Made by a program: the position numbers and the translations under genes. Below, in pieces: positions 7,889-18,012 of a stretch of DNA of 64,000 nt; the stretch's first letter is position 1, and the number at the start of each line of letters is the position of its first letter. The DNA lies in the NCBI RefSeq assembly GCF_000763295.1, contig NZ_JRJE01000008.1, positions 104,958 through 168,957 of the forward strand, written 5' to 3'. The notes under the pieces are model-generated. The model was given only the letters and a program-made list of their open reading frames with translations. It had not been told where the DNA came from and searched no databases. The stretch comes from Thalassospira australica (lineage in GTDB: Bacteria > Pseudomonadota > Alphaproteobacteria > Rhodospirillales > Thalassospiraceae).

Positions 7889-8857
7889 ATGCTGATACGC
7901 CGCAAGAAGGGGTGGGAAATCCCTGAAAGAGACGCCACGCCGCAATCTGTTTACCAAAATCGCCGACAGTTCCTGAAAGGGATCGCAGCAGGCTCGATTG
8001 GCGCAACAGCAGCAAGTCTTCCACTTGGCAGCGCGCTTGCCCAAGGCTCCGGCGCAACAGCCGATCTGTATCCGGTGGACCGCAATCCGGCCTACACCGT
8101 CGAACGTCAAATGACGGAAAAAGCCAAGGCACTGACCTATAACAACTTCTATGAATTCGGATCGCACAAATCTATCTCACAAGCCGCACAGGCGATGAAA
8201 ATCCGCCCCTGGACCGTCAAGATTGACGGGCTTGTCGAAAAACCCATCGAAATCGATTTCGAAGAACTTGTCCGCAAAATGCCGCTCGAAGAGCGTGTCT
8301 ATCGCTTCCGCTGTGTTGAGGCATGGGCAATGACCGTGCCCTGGTCCGGTTTCCCGCTTAAGGCACTGGTTGATTTTGCCAAGCCGCTTTCAGGCGCAAA
8401 ATATCTTGAAATGGAAACCGCCAGCCAAAAGGACACCATGCCGGGTCTGCGTCAGTTCTGGTATCCGTGGCCCTATGTCGAAGGCCTGTCCATGGCCGAA
8501 GCCACCAATGAACTGTCCATGATCGCAACCGGTATTTACGGCGAAGAACTGCCCAAACAAAATGGTGCACCGCTGCGTCTGGTCACGCCATGGAAGTATG
8601 GCTTTAAAAACATCAAATCCATCGTCCGCTTCACCTTCACCGACAAACGCCCGGTCAGCTTCTGGGAAGAACTCAACAGTGACGAATATGGATTCTGGGC
8701 CAACGTAAACCCCAAAGTCCCGCATCCGCGCTGGAGCCAGGCACAGGAACGCCTGCTCAATAACGGTGAAACCGTCCCGACCCGGATTTATAACGGCTAT
8801 GGCGACTATGTCGCCGATATCTACAAGGGCATGGAAAACGAACGTCTGTTCATGTGA
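7889..8857 (+). CDS. msrP: Periplasmic methionine-sulfoxide reductase, molybdenum subunit
   Basis: 322 residues. A Tat signal (NRRQFLKG, Arg25-Arg26, then a hydrophobic stretch ending near ALAQG) sends the folded molybdoprotein to the periplasm. The sulfite-oxidase fold is indicated by YRFRCVEAWAM, with Cys142 as the molybdenum ligand. MsrP repairs oxidised methionine in envelope proteins. Its usual haem membrane partner, MsrQ, normally sits next to it but is absent here; the next gene is convergent uvrB. Start ATG 7889 follows GGAGG. A terminator closes the unit. Confidence 0.92.
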   Translation: MLIRRKKGWEIPERDATPQSVYQNRRQFLKGIAAGSIGATAASLPLGSALAQGSGATADLYPVDRNPAYTVERQMTEKAKALTYNNFYEFGSHKSISQAAQAMKIRPWTVKIDGLVEKPIEIDFEELVRKMPLEERVYRFRCVEAWAMTVPWSGFPLKALVDFAKPLSGAKYLEMETASQKDTMPGLRQFWYPWPYVEGLSMAEATNELSMIATGIYGEELPKQNGAPLRLVTPWKYGFKNIKSIVRFTFTDKRPVSFWEELNSDEYGFWANVNPKVPHPRWSQAQERLLNNGETVPTRIYNGYGDYVADIYKGMENERLFM

Positions 8858-8879
8858 TCCCCTCACCACATCAAACAGC

Positions 8880-8908
8880 AAAAAGGCCGGATTTTATCCC
8901 GGCCTTTT
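8880..8908. terminator. Terminator between msrP and uvrB
   Basis: AAAAGGCCGG / CCGGCCTTTT stem-loop, symmetrical enough to work for both convergent genes. Confidence 0.8.
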
Positions 8909-8946
8909 ATGTATTTCGGTCTATGGACCCATGTTCACAAACGACA

Positions 8947-11097
8947 TTACGGTCCCTTGCGGCGACGCCCTTTGTATTTCGATTTATTGGCCGATTTTGA
9001 TCCCGGTCCGGCAGTCCCACCAATGGTGCCAATCGTGCGCGCCATTGGGCCTGCTTCGGCCAAACCAAGCTCCTGATCTTCCAGACGCTTGATCTCGTCA
9101 CGCAAACGTGCCGCTTCCTCGAACTCAAGGTTTCCGGCCGCTTCACGCATACGTTTTTCAAGATCTTCGATATGGGCCCGCAGGTTATGGCCCACCATCA
9201 TGTCGCCCGAAACCCCGGTATCAACCGTGACGTAATCCTGTTCGGCAACACTTTCAAGAACATCATTGATCCGCGACCGCACGGTTTCCGGTGTGATGCC
9301 ATGCGCCTCGTTATAGGCCATCTGCTTTTCACGGCGACGGTTGGTCTCGTCGATCGCATATTGCAGGCTGTCGGTCATCTTGTCGGCATACAGTAATACC
9401 CGGCCTTCGACGTTACGCGCCGCACGGCCAATCGTCTGAACAAGCGACGTCTTGGACCGCAGGAACCCTTCTTTGTCCGCATCCAGGATCGCTACCAACG
9501 CACATTCCGGGATATCCAACCCTTCACGCAAAAGGTTGATCCCCACCAGAACATCAAACACACCAAGCCGCAGATCCCGAATGATCTCGATCCGCTCAAG
9601 CGTATCAATATCTGAATGCAAATAACGCACGCGAATACCATGCTCATGCAGGTATTCGGTCAAATCTTCCGCCATGCGCTTGGTAAGCGTCGTGACCAGA
9701 ACACGTTGCCCCTTGGCTGCACATTCCTTGGCCTCGCCCAGCAAATCATCGACCTGGGTTTCAACCGGGCGCACGATACAAACCGGATCAATCAGCCCGG
9801 TGGGGCGGATCACCTGTTCGGTAAATACGCCCCCTGTGCGCTCCATCTCCCAATTGCCTGGTGTGGCCGAAACAAACACGCTTTGCGGGCGCATGGCTTC
9901 CCATTCTTCGAACTTCAGCGGCCGGTTATCCACACAGCTTGGCAGGCGGAAGCCGTGCTCGGCCAGGGTAAATTTGCGATTATAGTCCCCTCGGAACATG
10001 CCGCCGATTTGCGGCACAGCAACGTGACTTTCATCGACAAACAGCAATGCGTTTTCCGGCAGATATTCAAACAGGGTCGGCGGCGGCTCCCCCGGATTAC
10101 GGCCCGAAAGCCAGCGGGAATAGTTTTCAATCCCCTTGCAGTGCCCGACCGTTTCCATCATTTCCAGATCAAAGGTCGTGCGCTGTTCGATCCGTTCAGC
10201 CGCAAGCAACTTGCCCTCGGCCTGAAACTGCGCCAAACGGTCTTTCAGTTCCTGCTTGATGCCGGTCATCGCCTGCACAAGGGTCGGGCGCGGTGTAACA
10301 TGGTGCGAATTGGCATAAACGGTGACCGAATCCATCTTGGCGAATTTGTGCCCGGTCAGCGGGTCAAACTCCGCCAATTCCTCGATCTCATCGCCAAACA
10401 TCGAAACCCGCCAGGCGCGATCTTCACTGTGGGCCGGGAAAATTTCCAGAACGTCACCACGCACCCGGAACGTACCGCGCGAAAAGGCCGCATCATTGCG
10501 GGTGTATTGCAATTCAACCAACCGCTTCATGATGTCGTTGCGGTCAACCTCATCCCCCACCGAAATGCGCTGCGTCATTTCAAGGTATGTTTCCACCGCG
10601 CCGATACCGTAGATGCACGACACCGATGCCACGATGATACAGTCGTTACGCTCAAGGATTGCGCGGGTTGCCGCATGGCGCATCCGGTCGATCTGTTCGT
10701 TGATCGAACTGTCTTTCTCGATATAGGTGTCAGAGCGCGGGATATAGGCTTCGGGCTGGTAATAGTCGTAATAGGATACGAAATATTCGACCGCATTATC
10801 CGGGAAGAAATGCTTCATTTCGGCATAAAGCTGGGCGGCCAATGTCTTGTTCGGGGCCAGAACCAATGCCGGGCGCTGCGTTTTGGCGATGATATTGGCC
10901 ATGGTAAAGGTCTTGCCCGACCCGGTCACACCAAGCAGAACCTGATCGCGTTCTTCATCATTGATGCCCGCCATCAGCTCCGCAATGGCTGCCGGCTGAT
11001 CGCCTGCTGGCTCATACTCGGTCACCAGCTTGAATTCCCGCGAACCGTCAACGGGCGGGCGACGTTTGGTCAAAAATTCCGGCAGCGCATTCATCAA
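8947..11097 (-). CDS. uvrB: Excinuclease ABC subunit B
   Basis: 716 residues, slightly longer than E. coli UvrB (673) because of a basic C-terminal tail ([11 protein letters not shown]). Visible motifs are Walker A GVTGSGKT (about 56-63), the beta-hairpin region [20 protein letters not shown] used for strand separation, DESHV in the helicase core, QTIGRAARN (motif VI) and a C-terminal UVR motif ([15 protein letters not shown]) for contact with UvrC. It loads onto damaged DNA in nucleotide-excision repair. MM at the start leaves a one-codon uncertainty. The upstream region shows no GTTC-N7-GTTC alphaproteobacterial LexA box. Confidence 0.97.
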   Translation of the reverse strand: MMNALPEFLTKRRPPVDGSREFKLVTEYEPAGDQPAAIAELMAGINDEERDQVLLGVTGSGKTFTMANIIAKTQRPALVLAPNKTLAAQLYAEMKHFFPDNAVEYFVSYYDYYQPEAYIPRSDTYIEKDSSINEQIDRMRHAATRAILERNDCIIVASVSCIYGIGAVETYLEMTQRISVGDEVDRNDIMKRLVELQYTRNDAAFSRGTFRVRGDVLEIFPAHSEDRAWRVSMFGDEIEELAEFDPLTGHKFAKMDSVTVYANSHHVTPRPTLVQAMTGIKQELKDRLAQFQAEGKLLAAERIEQRTTFDLEMMETVGHCKGIENYSRWLSGRNPGEPPPTLFEYLPENALLFVDESHVAVPQIGGMFRGDYNRKFTLAEHGFRLPSCVDNRPLKFEEWEAMRPQSVFVSATPGNWEMERTGGVFTEQVIRPTGLIDPVCIVRPVETQVDDLLGEAKECAAKGQRVLVTTLTKRMAEDLTEYLHEHGIRVRYLHSDIDTLERIEIIRDLRLGVFDVLVGINLLREGLDIPECALVAILDADKEGFLRSKTSLVQTIGRAARNVEGRVLLYADKMTDSLQYAIDETNRRREKQMAYNEAHGITPETVRSRINDVLESVAEQDYVTVDTGVSGDMMVGHNLRAHIEDLEKRMREAAGNLEFEEAARLRDEIKRLEDQELGLAEAGPMARTIGTIGGTAGPGSKSANKSKYKGRRRKGP

Positions 11098-11194
11098 ACA
11101 AACCTTTGTATCATTCCGTTAGTAGTTATAGGTCAGATACACCCAATCGCAAGCCCCACCCCTGACAGTTCCTGTCAGGATATGTCAGCAGACG

Positions 11195-12097
11195 TCAGGA
11201 CGTTTTTCCACTTGGTTCCCTTAATGCGTTGATGCATGCGCGCAACGCTGGTGGCATATGCCGGTTCATTGGATAGTAAAGATACAATCCCGGCCAGTCT
11301 CGCTCCCATCCGTCAAGTACACGGACCAGTCTGTTTTGCGAAATCGCGTCCTTGACCAACGGCTCTGCGACATTTGCAATCCCGATCCCGTCAAGGGCCG
11401 CATCCACCAGAATTCTGGGCGCATTGGTCGTCAGCGATCCGGAAACATCGATTGACGTTTCCTTGTTACCCTTCACGAATTCCCAAACATAGCGGCGGTT
11501 GCTTTGAAAACGAAACCCGATGCAGTTGTGCTTTGCCAAATCTTCGGGGATTTCCGGCATCCCGTATTTTTCAACATATGCGGGTGCTGCGACCATCACA
11601 AAACGGAAGTCTTTGATCATCGGTACAGCAATCATGTCCTTGGGGATATCATCGCGCAGCCGAACACCTGCATCAAAGCCTTCCGCTACAATATCAACAA
11701 GTCGGTTATCCACATTGAGCTCAACTGAAATATCGGGAAACCGCGCATAAAAATCTGCATCAAGCCGCTGTAGAACGATGGGGGCGGATGTCTCGTTCAC
11801 GCTTAGACGAACTGTACCGCTTGGGCTTGTTTCATCGCGTTCAATCTGCGTGATCAGTTGATCAAGATTTTCAAGTATCCGGCCAATATCTACATGAAAT
11901 TTTTGCCCGGCCTCGGTCAATGCGACACTGCGCGTTGTCCGGTTGAACAAACGCGTTTTAAGGCGCCCCTCCAAAGATCTGACCAAATGGCTCAGCGTTG
12001 AAGGCGCAAGATTAAGCTCGTCAGATGCCCGCTTGAAACTCAGCAATCTGGCGACCCTGTCAAAAGCCTGCAACTCGTTGATCGGAGGAAACTCCAT
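11195..12097 (-). CDS. LysR-family transcriptional regulator
   Basis: 300 residues with an N-terminal winged helix (FDRVARLLSFKRASDELNLA, then STLSHLVRSLE) and a type 2 periplasmic-binding-like effector domain containing ETSAPIVLQRL and GFDAGVRLRDDIP, typical of the CrgA/AaeR-like group. It is divergent from the SDR gene at 12206, the usual arrangement for a regulator and its target. The shared 108-bp gap contains an ATAATTC-N4-GAATTAT palindrome. The effector is unknown. Confidence 0.88.
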   Translation of the reverse strand: MEFPPINELQAFDRVARLLSFKRASDELNLAPSTLSHLVRSLEGRLKTRLFNRTTRSVALTEAGQKFHVDIGRILENLDQLITQIERDETSPSGTVRLSVNETSAPIVLQRLDADFYARFPDISVELNVDNRLVDIVAEGFDAGVRLRDDIPKDMIAVPMIKDFRFVMVAAPAYVEKYGMPEIPEDLAKHNCIGFRFQSNRRYVWEFVKGNKETSIDVSGSLTTNAPRILVDAALDGIGIANVAEPLVKDAISQNRLVRVLDGWERDWPGLYLYYPMNRHMPPALRACINALREPSGKTS

Positions 12098-12113
12098 TCA
12101 TGCCTCTCATCGC

Positions 12114-12131
12114 ATAATTCATGCGAATTAT
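12114..12131. promoter_or_regulatory. Probable LysR operator
   Basis: ATAATTC-ATGC-GAATTAT, a perfect 7-bp-arm inverted repeat of the T-N11-A class, lies between the divergent LysR and SDR genes, 16 bp upstream of the LysR start. Confidence 0.55.
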
Positions 12132-12205
12132 ATCTATATTTCACACAATTTAAAATCGGTATTCAGGAGATAGACCAACACTCACATTGAACGGGAACAA
12201 CAGCT

Positions 12206-12925
12206 ATGACCAAGAAAACCATCCTCGTGACTGGCGGGAACAAGGGCATCGGTCAGGAAATCACCAAACAGTTGGCATCACGCGGACACACGGTTTATTT
12301 CAGTGCACGTGATGCGGAAAAAGGACAAGAAACACTGCAGCTTCTCAGTCAGTACGGCGACGTCAGGTTAATCGAAATTGATCTGAGAAAACCGAACTCA
12401 CATCACGCTGCCTTTGCCGAACTTCAAGCCCAAACGGGAAAACTGGACGGGCTGATTAACAATGCCGCAATCTGCACCGATTACGAAGGCCCTGCCACCG
12501 TCACACTTGATGCGCTTCGTATGCACTTTGAAACCAACTATTTTGGTGTTGTCTCGCTGACGCAGGCGATGCTGCCGCTCTTGCGTGCCGGGGATCACAA
12601 AGCCATTGTGAATGTCTCAACCGCGTTGGGGTCACTTGGTCTTCAAGGCGAAGAATCATGGCCATACAGCGCAGTCAATCTGCTTGCCTATAACTCCTCT
12701 AAAACAGCACTGAATATGTTTACGGTATCGTTGGCCAAAGAACTCCGCAGCGAGGGTTTCCGCATCAATGCCGTTAATCCCGGGCACATCAAAACCGGGC
12801 TTGGCGGTGATCAAGCCCCCGGAAGCGTCGAAGAAGGTGCTGCAATTTCGGTCAAATGTGTTCTCGCGGGTCCTGAGTCCCACACAGGATTGTTCTTGTC
12901 GTCAGGCGGTGTCGTGCCGTGGTAA
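12206..12925 (+). CDS. Short-chain dehydrogenase/reductase
   Basis: 239 residues, classical SDR length. The nucleotide-binding motif TGGNKGIG (about 9-16), NNAA (about 86-89), a catalytic Ser in NVSTALGS and YNSSK (Tyr and Lys) are all present; SARDAEKG resembles carbonyl-reductase-like members that prefer NADPH. It should reduce a carbonyl or oxidise an alcohol in the cytosol, substrate unknown. The divergent LysR gene is its likely regulator. A strong terminator follows at 12949. Confidence 0.88.
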   Translation: MTKKTILVTGGNKGIGQEITKQLASRGHTVYFSARDAEKGQETLQLLSQYGDVRLIEIDLRKPNSHHAAFAELQAQTGKLDGLINNAAICTDYEGPATVTLDALRMHFETNYFGVVSLTQAMLPLLRAGDHKAIVNVSTALGSLGLQGEESWPYSAVNLLAYNSSKTALNMFTVSLAKELRSEGFRINAVNPGHIKTGLGGDQAPGSVEEGAAISVKCVLAGPESHTGLFLSSGGVVPW

Positions 12926-12948
12926 CACGTCTTTGGCGATGAATTCGG

Positions 12949-12980
12949 GCGCGCTTCGCAGAATATCGAAGCGCGCTTTT
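12949..12980 (+). terminator. Terminator of the SDR gene
   Basis: GCGCGCTTCG (12949-12958) pairs with CGAAGCGCGC (12967-12976), followed by TTTT. Confidence 0.8.
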
Positions 12981-13101
12981 GCGTTTCCGTGTTCACGGAA
13001 CAATCCGCTTCCTGCCACGTTTGGTCATTAGTTCTTTCCGCTCGGACATCTGATTGGCCGTAAAATTGTATAAAACCATCCCAAAGAACCCGCACAAGGG
13101 C

Positions 13102-13269
13102 CTAGTGTCAGGACCTGTTAATCCGGTTAATCCAAAGGACAGAGGATATATTTGCAAACTCCTGCGTCAAAGCCCTTGGCCGGGATACCTGCCCGCCCGG
13201 CGAGCTTTTTTTTGCATTTCACAAATATATCCTCTGCCATTCCAATCAAATTAGCAGGTCTTGACCCTA
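13102..13269. repeat. Palindromic MITE-like element, copy 2
   Basis: Starts CTAGTGTCAGGACCTGTTAAT and ends with the near reverse complement, AGCAGGTCTTGACCCTA. The inner arms CAGAGGATAT (13140-13149) and ATATCCTCTG (13227-13236) pair perfectly; relative to copy 1 each arm has two base changes and the changes compensate. The core CCTTGGCCGGGATACC and CCATTCCAATCAAATTA are shared with copy 1. The extra 12-bp hairpin of copy 1 is absent. It sits between a terminator and the aminotransferase promoter. Confidence 0.8.
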
Positions 13270-13276
13270 AACAGCC

Positions 13277-13305
13277 TTGAATTGAAATTAAGGCAGGCGT
13301 AGGGT
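13277..13305 (+). promoter_or_regulatory. Candidate promoter of the aminotransferase gene
   Basis: TTGAAT (13277-13282), 17 bp, TAGGGT (13300-13305), placed immediately after repeat copy 2 and about 60 bp before the start codon. Confidence 0.4.
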
Positions 13306-13324
13306 CCGAACCGAAAGAACATGA

Positions 13325-14566
<1,242 letters not shown>

Positions 14567-14606
14567 GGTCTGCTGTCCCGCCCGTCGGGATCAAAAATGA
14601 TCATGC

Positions 14607-14638
14607 GGGGTCCGGCACTTGCCGGGCCCTGTTTTTTT
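14607..14638 (+). terminator. Terminator of aspC
   Basis: GGGTCCGGC / GCCGGGCCC stem with a 4-base loop, then a run of seven T after one G. Confidence 0.85.
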
Positions 14639-14719
14639 GTCCATTATTCAATTCAATAATTGCGCACGAAATTACCGATAAATATTCCGATCAACGCCCC
14701 AACAAAGATTGTCTGTTCA

Positions 14720-15526
14720 ATGAAGATCGAAAATTTCTATGCCACCGTGCATGACATCAGCCTGTCTTGCCAACGGATTAACCCTGCCGATGTGCGCGAA
14801 GATGCCCCCGCCATCATCCTTCTGCACGAAGCATTGGGCACCATTCGCATGTGGCGTGACTTCCCCGCCAAGCTTGCCACGGCCACCCGCCATCCGGTGA
14901 TTGTCTATGAACGGCGCGGTCATGGAAAATCCGATCCCCATGCTGCTGGCGACATTCCACGCGCGATTGATTTTCACAACACCGAAAGCGATGTTTATCT
15001 AAATGGTCTGATGAATGCGCTTGGCCTGACAAAACCAATCCTGTTTGGCCATAGCGACGGGGCCACCATCGCGCTCAAATATGCCGCACGCTTCCCCGAC
15101 AATGTTAGCGCTGTCATCTCCGAAGCAGCCCATGTTTTCGTCGAGGACGTCACGATTGCCGGCATTACCCAGGCTGCCAAAACCTATGCCGAGACCGACT
15201 GGAAAACCAAGCTTGAACGTCATCACTTTGCCCAGACCGATGCTGTGTTCCACGCCTGGGTCGATACATGGCGCCAACCGGCATTTCGCGACTGGAACAT
15301 GGTCGATGAACTTGCCAGCATCACCTGCCCGCTTCTGGTCATCCAGGGCGATGATGATCAGTTCGGCAGCGACGAACAGGTCCATACCATCTGTGCCAAT
15401 ACCGGTGGACCGGCAACCAAAATGCTGATCAAGGATTGCGGCCATATACCACATTTTGATCAACCTGATCAGGTGATCGCAGCAGCGCTTCAACACCTCG
15501 TTTTAAGCCAATTGGTCGCCAGCTAA
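14720..15526 (+). CDS. Alpha/beta hydrolase
   Basis: 268 residues from ATG 14720; an upstream in-frame ATG at 14660 would add 20 atypical residues and has no better ribosome site. The nucleophile elbow is FGHSDGAT, the oxyanion strand ILLHEALG, an acid lies in VIQGDDDQFG, and the catalytic His is in DCGHIPHFDQP. YERRGHGKSD is typical of the esterase/lactonase-like branch. It is cytosolic with no signal peptide; the substrate is unknown. It is transcribed towards the ahpD/ahpC locus, with which it shares a terminator. Confidence 0.85.
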   Translation: MKIENFYATVHDISLSCQRINPADVREDAPAIILLHEALGTIRMWRDFPAKLATATRHPVIVYERRGHGKSDPHAAGDIPRAIDFHNTESDVYLNGLMNALGLTKPILFGHSDGATIALKYAARFPDNVSAVISEAAHVFVEDVTIAGITQAAKTYAETDWKTKLERHHFAQTDAVFHAWVDTWRQPAFRDWNMVDELASITCPLLVIQGDDDQFGSDEQVHTICANTGGPATKMLIKDCGHIPHFDQPDQVIAAALQHLVLSQLVAS

Positions 15527-15542
15527 TGCCCGCTAAAACAAA

Positions 15543-15578
15543 GAAGCCCCGGCTGCATAAAGCGCCGGGGCTTCTTTG
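15543..15578. terminator. Bidirectional terminator, hydrolase / ahpD
   Basis: GAAGCCCCGGC pairs with GCCGGGGCTTC; T-rich on the right and A-rich on the left. Confidence 0.85.
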
Positions 15579-15596
15579 GTGGGCAATCTGTCTGGC

Positions 15597-16133
15597 TTAC
15601 TCAGCCAATGCGTCTTCGGCGTCAATGACCACCGCGACAGCATGGATCACAGATGCGATGCGGATCGCGTTCTGGATGCTTTCTTTTTTAACACCGGCGT
15701 TTTTCAAAACCTTGTCGTGGGAATCGATGCACATGCCGCAACCGTTGATCGCCGATACCGCGATTGAAAACAGTTCAAAATCAGCTTTATCAATGCCCGG
15801 CTTGCCGATGATGTTCATGCGCAGACGCGCTGGCATGGAGCCGTATTCTTCATCCGACACCAGATGCACGAAACGATAATAGATGTTGTTCATGCCCATG
15901 ATCGCAGCAGCCCCTTTGGCCGCTTCAATCGCTTCTTCGCTCAGCTTGGCTTTGGCTTCTGCGGCAACTGCCTTGATCAGTTTGGCGTTGCGCGATGCGA
16001 ATGCACAAGCAAGCGCAGTACCGTAAACCTGCTGGTCGGTCATGCCCGGATTGTTGGCCATGCTCGACAGGTTCAGCTTAAGGTCCTTGGCATAGGCTGG
16101 CATTGCGTCTTTGATATCGACGATCGACGTCAT
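15597..16133 (-). CDS. ahpD: Alkyl hydroperoxidase AhpD
   Basis: 178 residues, matching AhpD length (Mycobacterium tuberculosis about 177). GCGMCIDSHD gives the CxxC pair Cys132/Cys135 and the partner His139 of the carboxymuconolactone-decarboxylase-like fold. AhpD reduces AhpC through this dithiol, usually using dihydrolipoamide-linked electrons. It lies downstream of ahpC on the same strand with a 204-bp gap that contains a GC-rich hairpin, so part of the transcript may stop before ahpD. Confidence 0.92.
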   Translation of the reverse strand: MTSIVDIKDAMPAYAKDLKLNLSSMANNPGMTDQQVYGTALACAFASRNAKLIKAVAAEAKAKLSEEAIEAAKGAAAIMGMNNIYYRFVHLVSDEEYGSMPARLRMNIIGKPGIDKADFELFSIAVSAINGCGMCIDSHDKVLKNAGVKKESIQNAIRIASVIHAVAVVIDAEDALAE

Positions 16134-16266
16134 TGATTAATCCCCTTAATTCCGTGATGCCTTCTCGGCAAATATCGAAAAACAAATCAGCCCGAATATC
16201 CCGCTTGCCGCCGTTTTGGTCGGATTGAGGAGCAACAGGATTGTGGATCGCAAATTTCGATGGACT

Positions 16267-16296
16267 GAAAACGGGACCGGGCGCACGCCCGATCCC
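16267..16296 (-). terminator. Hairpin between ahpC and ahpD
   Basis: On the minus strand GGGATCGGGCG pairs with CGCCCGGTCCC (one G-U pair) around a 2-base turn, followed by GTTTTC. The weak T-run suggests partial termination or mRNA stabilisation. Confidence 0.55.
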
Positions 16297-16337
16297 AAAA
16301 TCGTCTTGCCAGACCACTGGCAGGAAAACGAACCCGA

Positions 16338-16865
16338 TTAGAGGGTTTCGTCACCCTGGGTCCAGTTGCACGGGCAAAGTTCGTCGGTCTGCAGCGCATC
16401 AAGAATACGAAGCGCCTCATGCGGATTACGACCAACGTTAAGGTCGTTGACCTGTACGTGACGGATGATGTTGTCCGGATCAACGATGAAGGTCGCGCGC
16501 AGGGCAACACCGGCGTCTTTTGCCAGAACACCAAGGGCAGCCGAGAGTTCTTTTTTCTCGTCAGCCAGCCATACGAACGGGCTGTCGCCCAGATCTTCGT
16601 GGTGGGTACGCCATGCAGCATGCACGAAGTCGGTGTCGGTCGAGCAGCCCAGAAGAACCGCATCACGGTCTTCGAAATCACCGTTCAGTTCGCCGTAGCC
16701 AACGATTTCCGTCGGGCAAACAAAGGTAAAATCTTTCGGCCAGAAGAACAGGATCTTCCATTTGCCTTCATAGGATTTGTCGGTCACCGGTGCGAAGCTG
16801 TCCGGGGATTTACCCGAAACACCAGTCAGATTAAATTCAGGAAGCGTATCACCAACGGTAAGCAT
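16338..16865 (-). CDS. ahpC: Peroxiredoxin AhpC (AhpD-coupled type)
   Basis: 175 residues. FWPKDFTFVCPTEI contains the peroxidatic Cys50, and the C-terminus ELCPCNW gives two further cysteines, Cys164 and Cys166, the three-Cys pattern of mycobacterial AhpC that works with AhpD instead of AhpF. It reduces hydrogen peroxide and organic peroxides in the cytosol. It is divergent from oxyR, with a tetrameric OxyR-type motif about 130 bp upstream of its start. GGAGTAAC precedes the start codon. Confidence 0.94.
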   Translation of the reverse strand: MLTVGDTLPEFNLTGVSGKSPDSFAPVTDKSYEGKWKILFFWPKDFTFVCPTEIVGYGELNGDFEDRDAVLLGCSTDTDFVHAAWRTHHEDLGDSPFVWLADEKKELSAALGVLAKDAGVALRATFIVDPDNIIRHVQVNDLNVGRNPHEALRILDALQTDELCPCNWTQGDETL

Positions 16866-16997
16866 AAGTTCGGTTACTCCGTAATCCAGTTAAAAATCCC
16901 GATTAGCAGCCCCCGACAGGCCGCATCAACTTGTGTGCAAGTGCAAAAAATTCACTCGCTGCTGGCGATTTGTAGTTAAATCGACTAACTAAGACCA

Positions 16998-17034
16998 ATA
17001 GATAAAATCTCAGTTCTTGATAGGAAAAACTTAT
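16998..17034. promoter_or_regulatory. OxyR binding site, ahpC-oxyR intergenic region
   Basis: ATAG-N7-CTCA-N7-ATAG-N7-TTAT, with the exact spacing of the four-part OxyR consensus (ATAG-N7-CTAT-N7-ATAG-N7-CTAT). It overlaps the oxyR start codon at 17033, which fits autorepression together with activation of the divergent ahpC. Confidence 0.75.
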
Positions 17035-17956
17035 GGTCGCCCAACCAAGCATCAAGCAGCTCAAATACCTGGTTGCCCTTGCTGAATGTGGCCATTTTGG
17101 CCGTGCGGCTGAGAGTTGTTTCATCACACAACCCAGCCTCTCAGCCGCGATTAGCGAACTTGAAAACCTTCTTGGTGCGCAGCTGGTTGAACGCAACAAG
17201 CGTCAGGTGCTGATGACAGCCCTTGGCGAAGAGGTCGTTTCGCGGGCGCGAAGTATCCTTCAGGAAGTCAATGAACTGACGACAATGGCACAGGCCGCCT
17301 CTGATCCGCTTTCCGGTCCGATTCACATTGGTGTCATTCCAACGATTGGCCCGTATCTTTTGCCTGATGTGATGGCGTCCCTGCGCACAGGGTTCCCCAA
17401 ACTTCAGCCGCTGCTGCGCGAAGACCAGACATCTGTTCTGATCGAACTTCTGATGGCCGGGAAACTTGACCTGGCCCTGATTGCACTTCCGATTGATGAA
17501 AACTGGCTCGAAGAATTCGAACTGTTCGAAGACCGGTTTGTTTTCGCCTGCACCCCGGACAATCCCCTGACCCACAAGCACCATTTGGACATCAGCGACA
17601 TCAAGAATGAAAAGCTGCTGCTGCTTGAAGACGGTCACTGCCTGCGCGATCAGGCGCTGGAAGTCTGCCAAAAGGCGGGCTGGAGCAAATCGGCCGATTT
17701 TCAGGCCAACAGCCTGTCCACCCTTGTTCAGATGGTGGGCGCAGGCATCGGTGCCACACTGTTGCCTGAAATGTCACTAGAAGTCGAAGCACGTCGGCCT
17801 GACATGCTGAAGATTATTCCGTTTGAAAACCCGGTCCCGGTCCGTCGCATCGGCATGGTCTGGCGGCGCAGTTCGGCGCGCAAACGCGAATACCGTCAGT
17901 TGGCAAGCTATCTGCGTGATCGTCTTGCCCCGCGCAAGGAAGCGGTCGTCGCCTGA
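17033..17956 (+). CDS. oxyR: Peroxide-sensing regulator OxyR
   Basis: 307 residues. An N-terminal LysR helix-turn-helix (SIKQLKYLVALAECGHFGRAA) is followed by a regulatory domain with LLEDGHCLRDQALEVC: Cys203 and Cys212, spaced as in E. coli OxyR Cys199/Cys208 that form the peroxide-induced disulfide. It should activate ahpC-ahpD and probably dps. Its own start codon lies inside the OxyR motif. No classical Shine-Dalgarno precedes the ATG, so translation may be weak or nearly leaderless. Confidence 0.95.
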   Translation: MVAQPSIKQLKYLVALAECGHFGRAAESCFITQPSLSAAISELENLLGAQLVERNKRQVLMTALGEEVVSRARSILQEVNELTTMAQAASDPLSGPIHIGVIPTIGPYLLPDVMASLRTGFPKLQPLLREDQTSVLIELLMAGKLDLALIALPIDENWLEEFELFEDRFVFACTPDNPLTHKHHLDISDIKNEKLLLLEDGHCLRDQALEVCQKAGWSKSADFQANSLSTLVQMVGAGIGATLLPEMSLEVEARRPDMLKIIPFENPVPVRRIGMVWRRSSARKREYRQLASYLRDRLAPRKEAVVA

Positions 17957-18012
17957 TCGGCCCCTGCACGGTCGACGTATGTTATTGCAGACACACGGGA
18001 CGGGCATAAGCA

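Noticed and set aside
11098..11194. LexA (SOS) box upstream of uvrB
   Set aside because: No GTTC-N7-GTTC arrangement; only a CCTGACAG/CTGTCAGG hairpin is present, which is more likely the end of the LysR transcript.
9616..11232. 538-codon plus-strand open frame opposite uvrB
   Set aside because: It is antisense to a clear uvrB, has no family motif, and arises because this codon usage avoids stops in the opposing frame.
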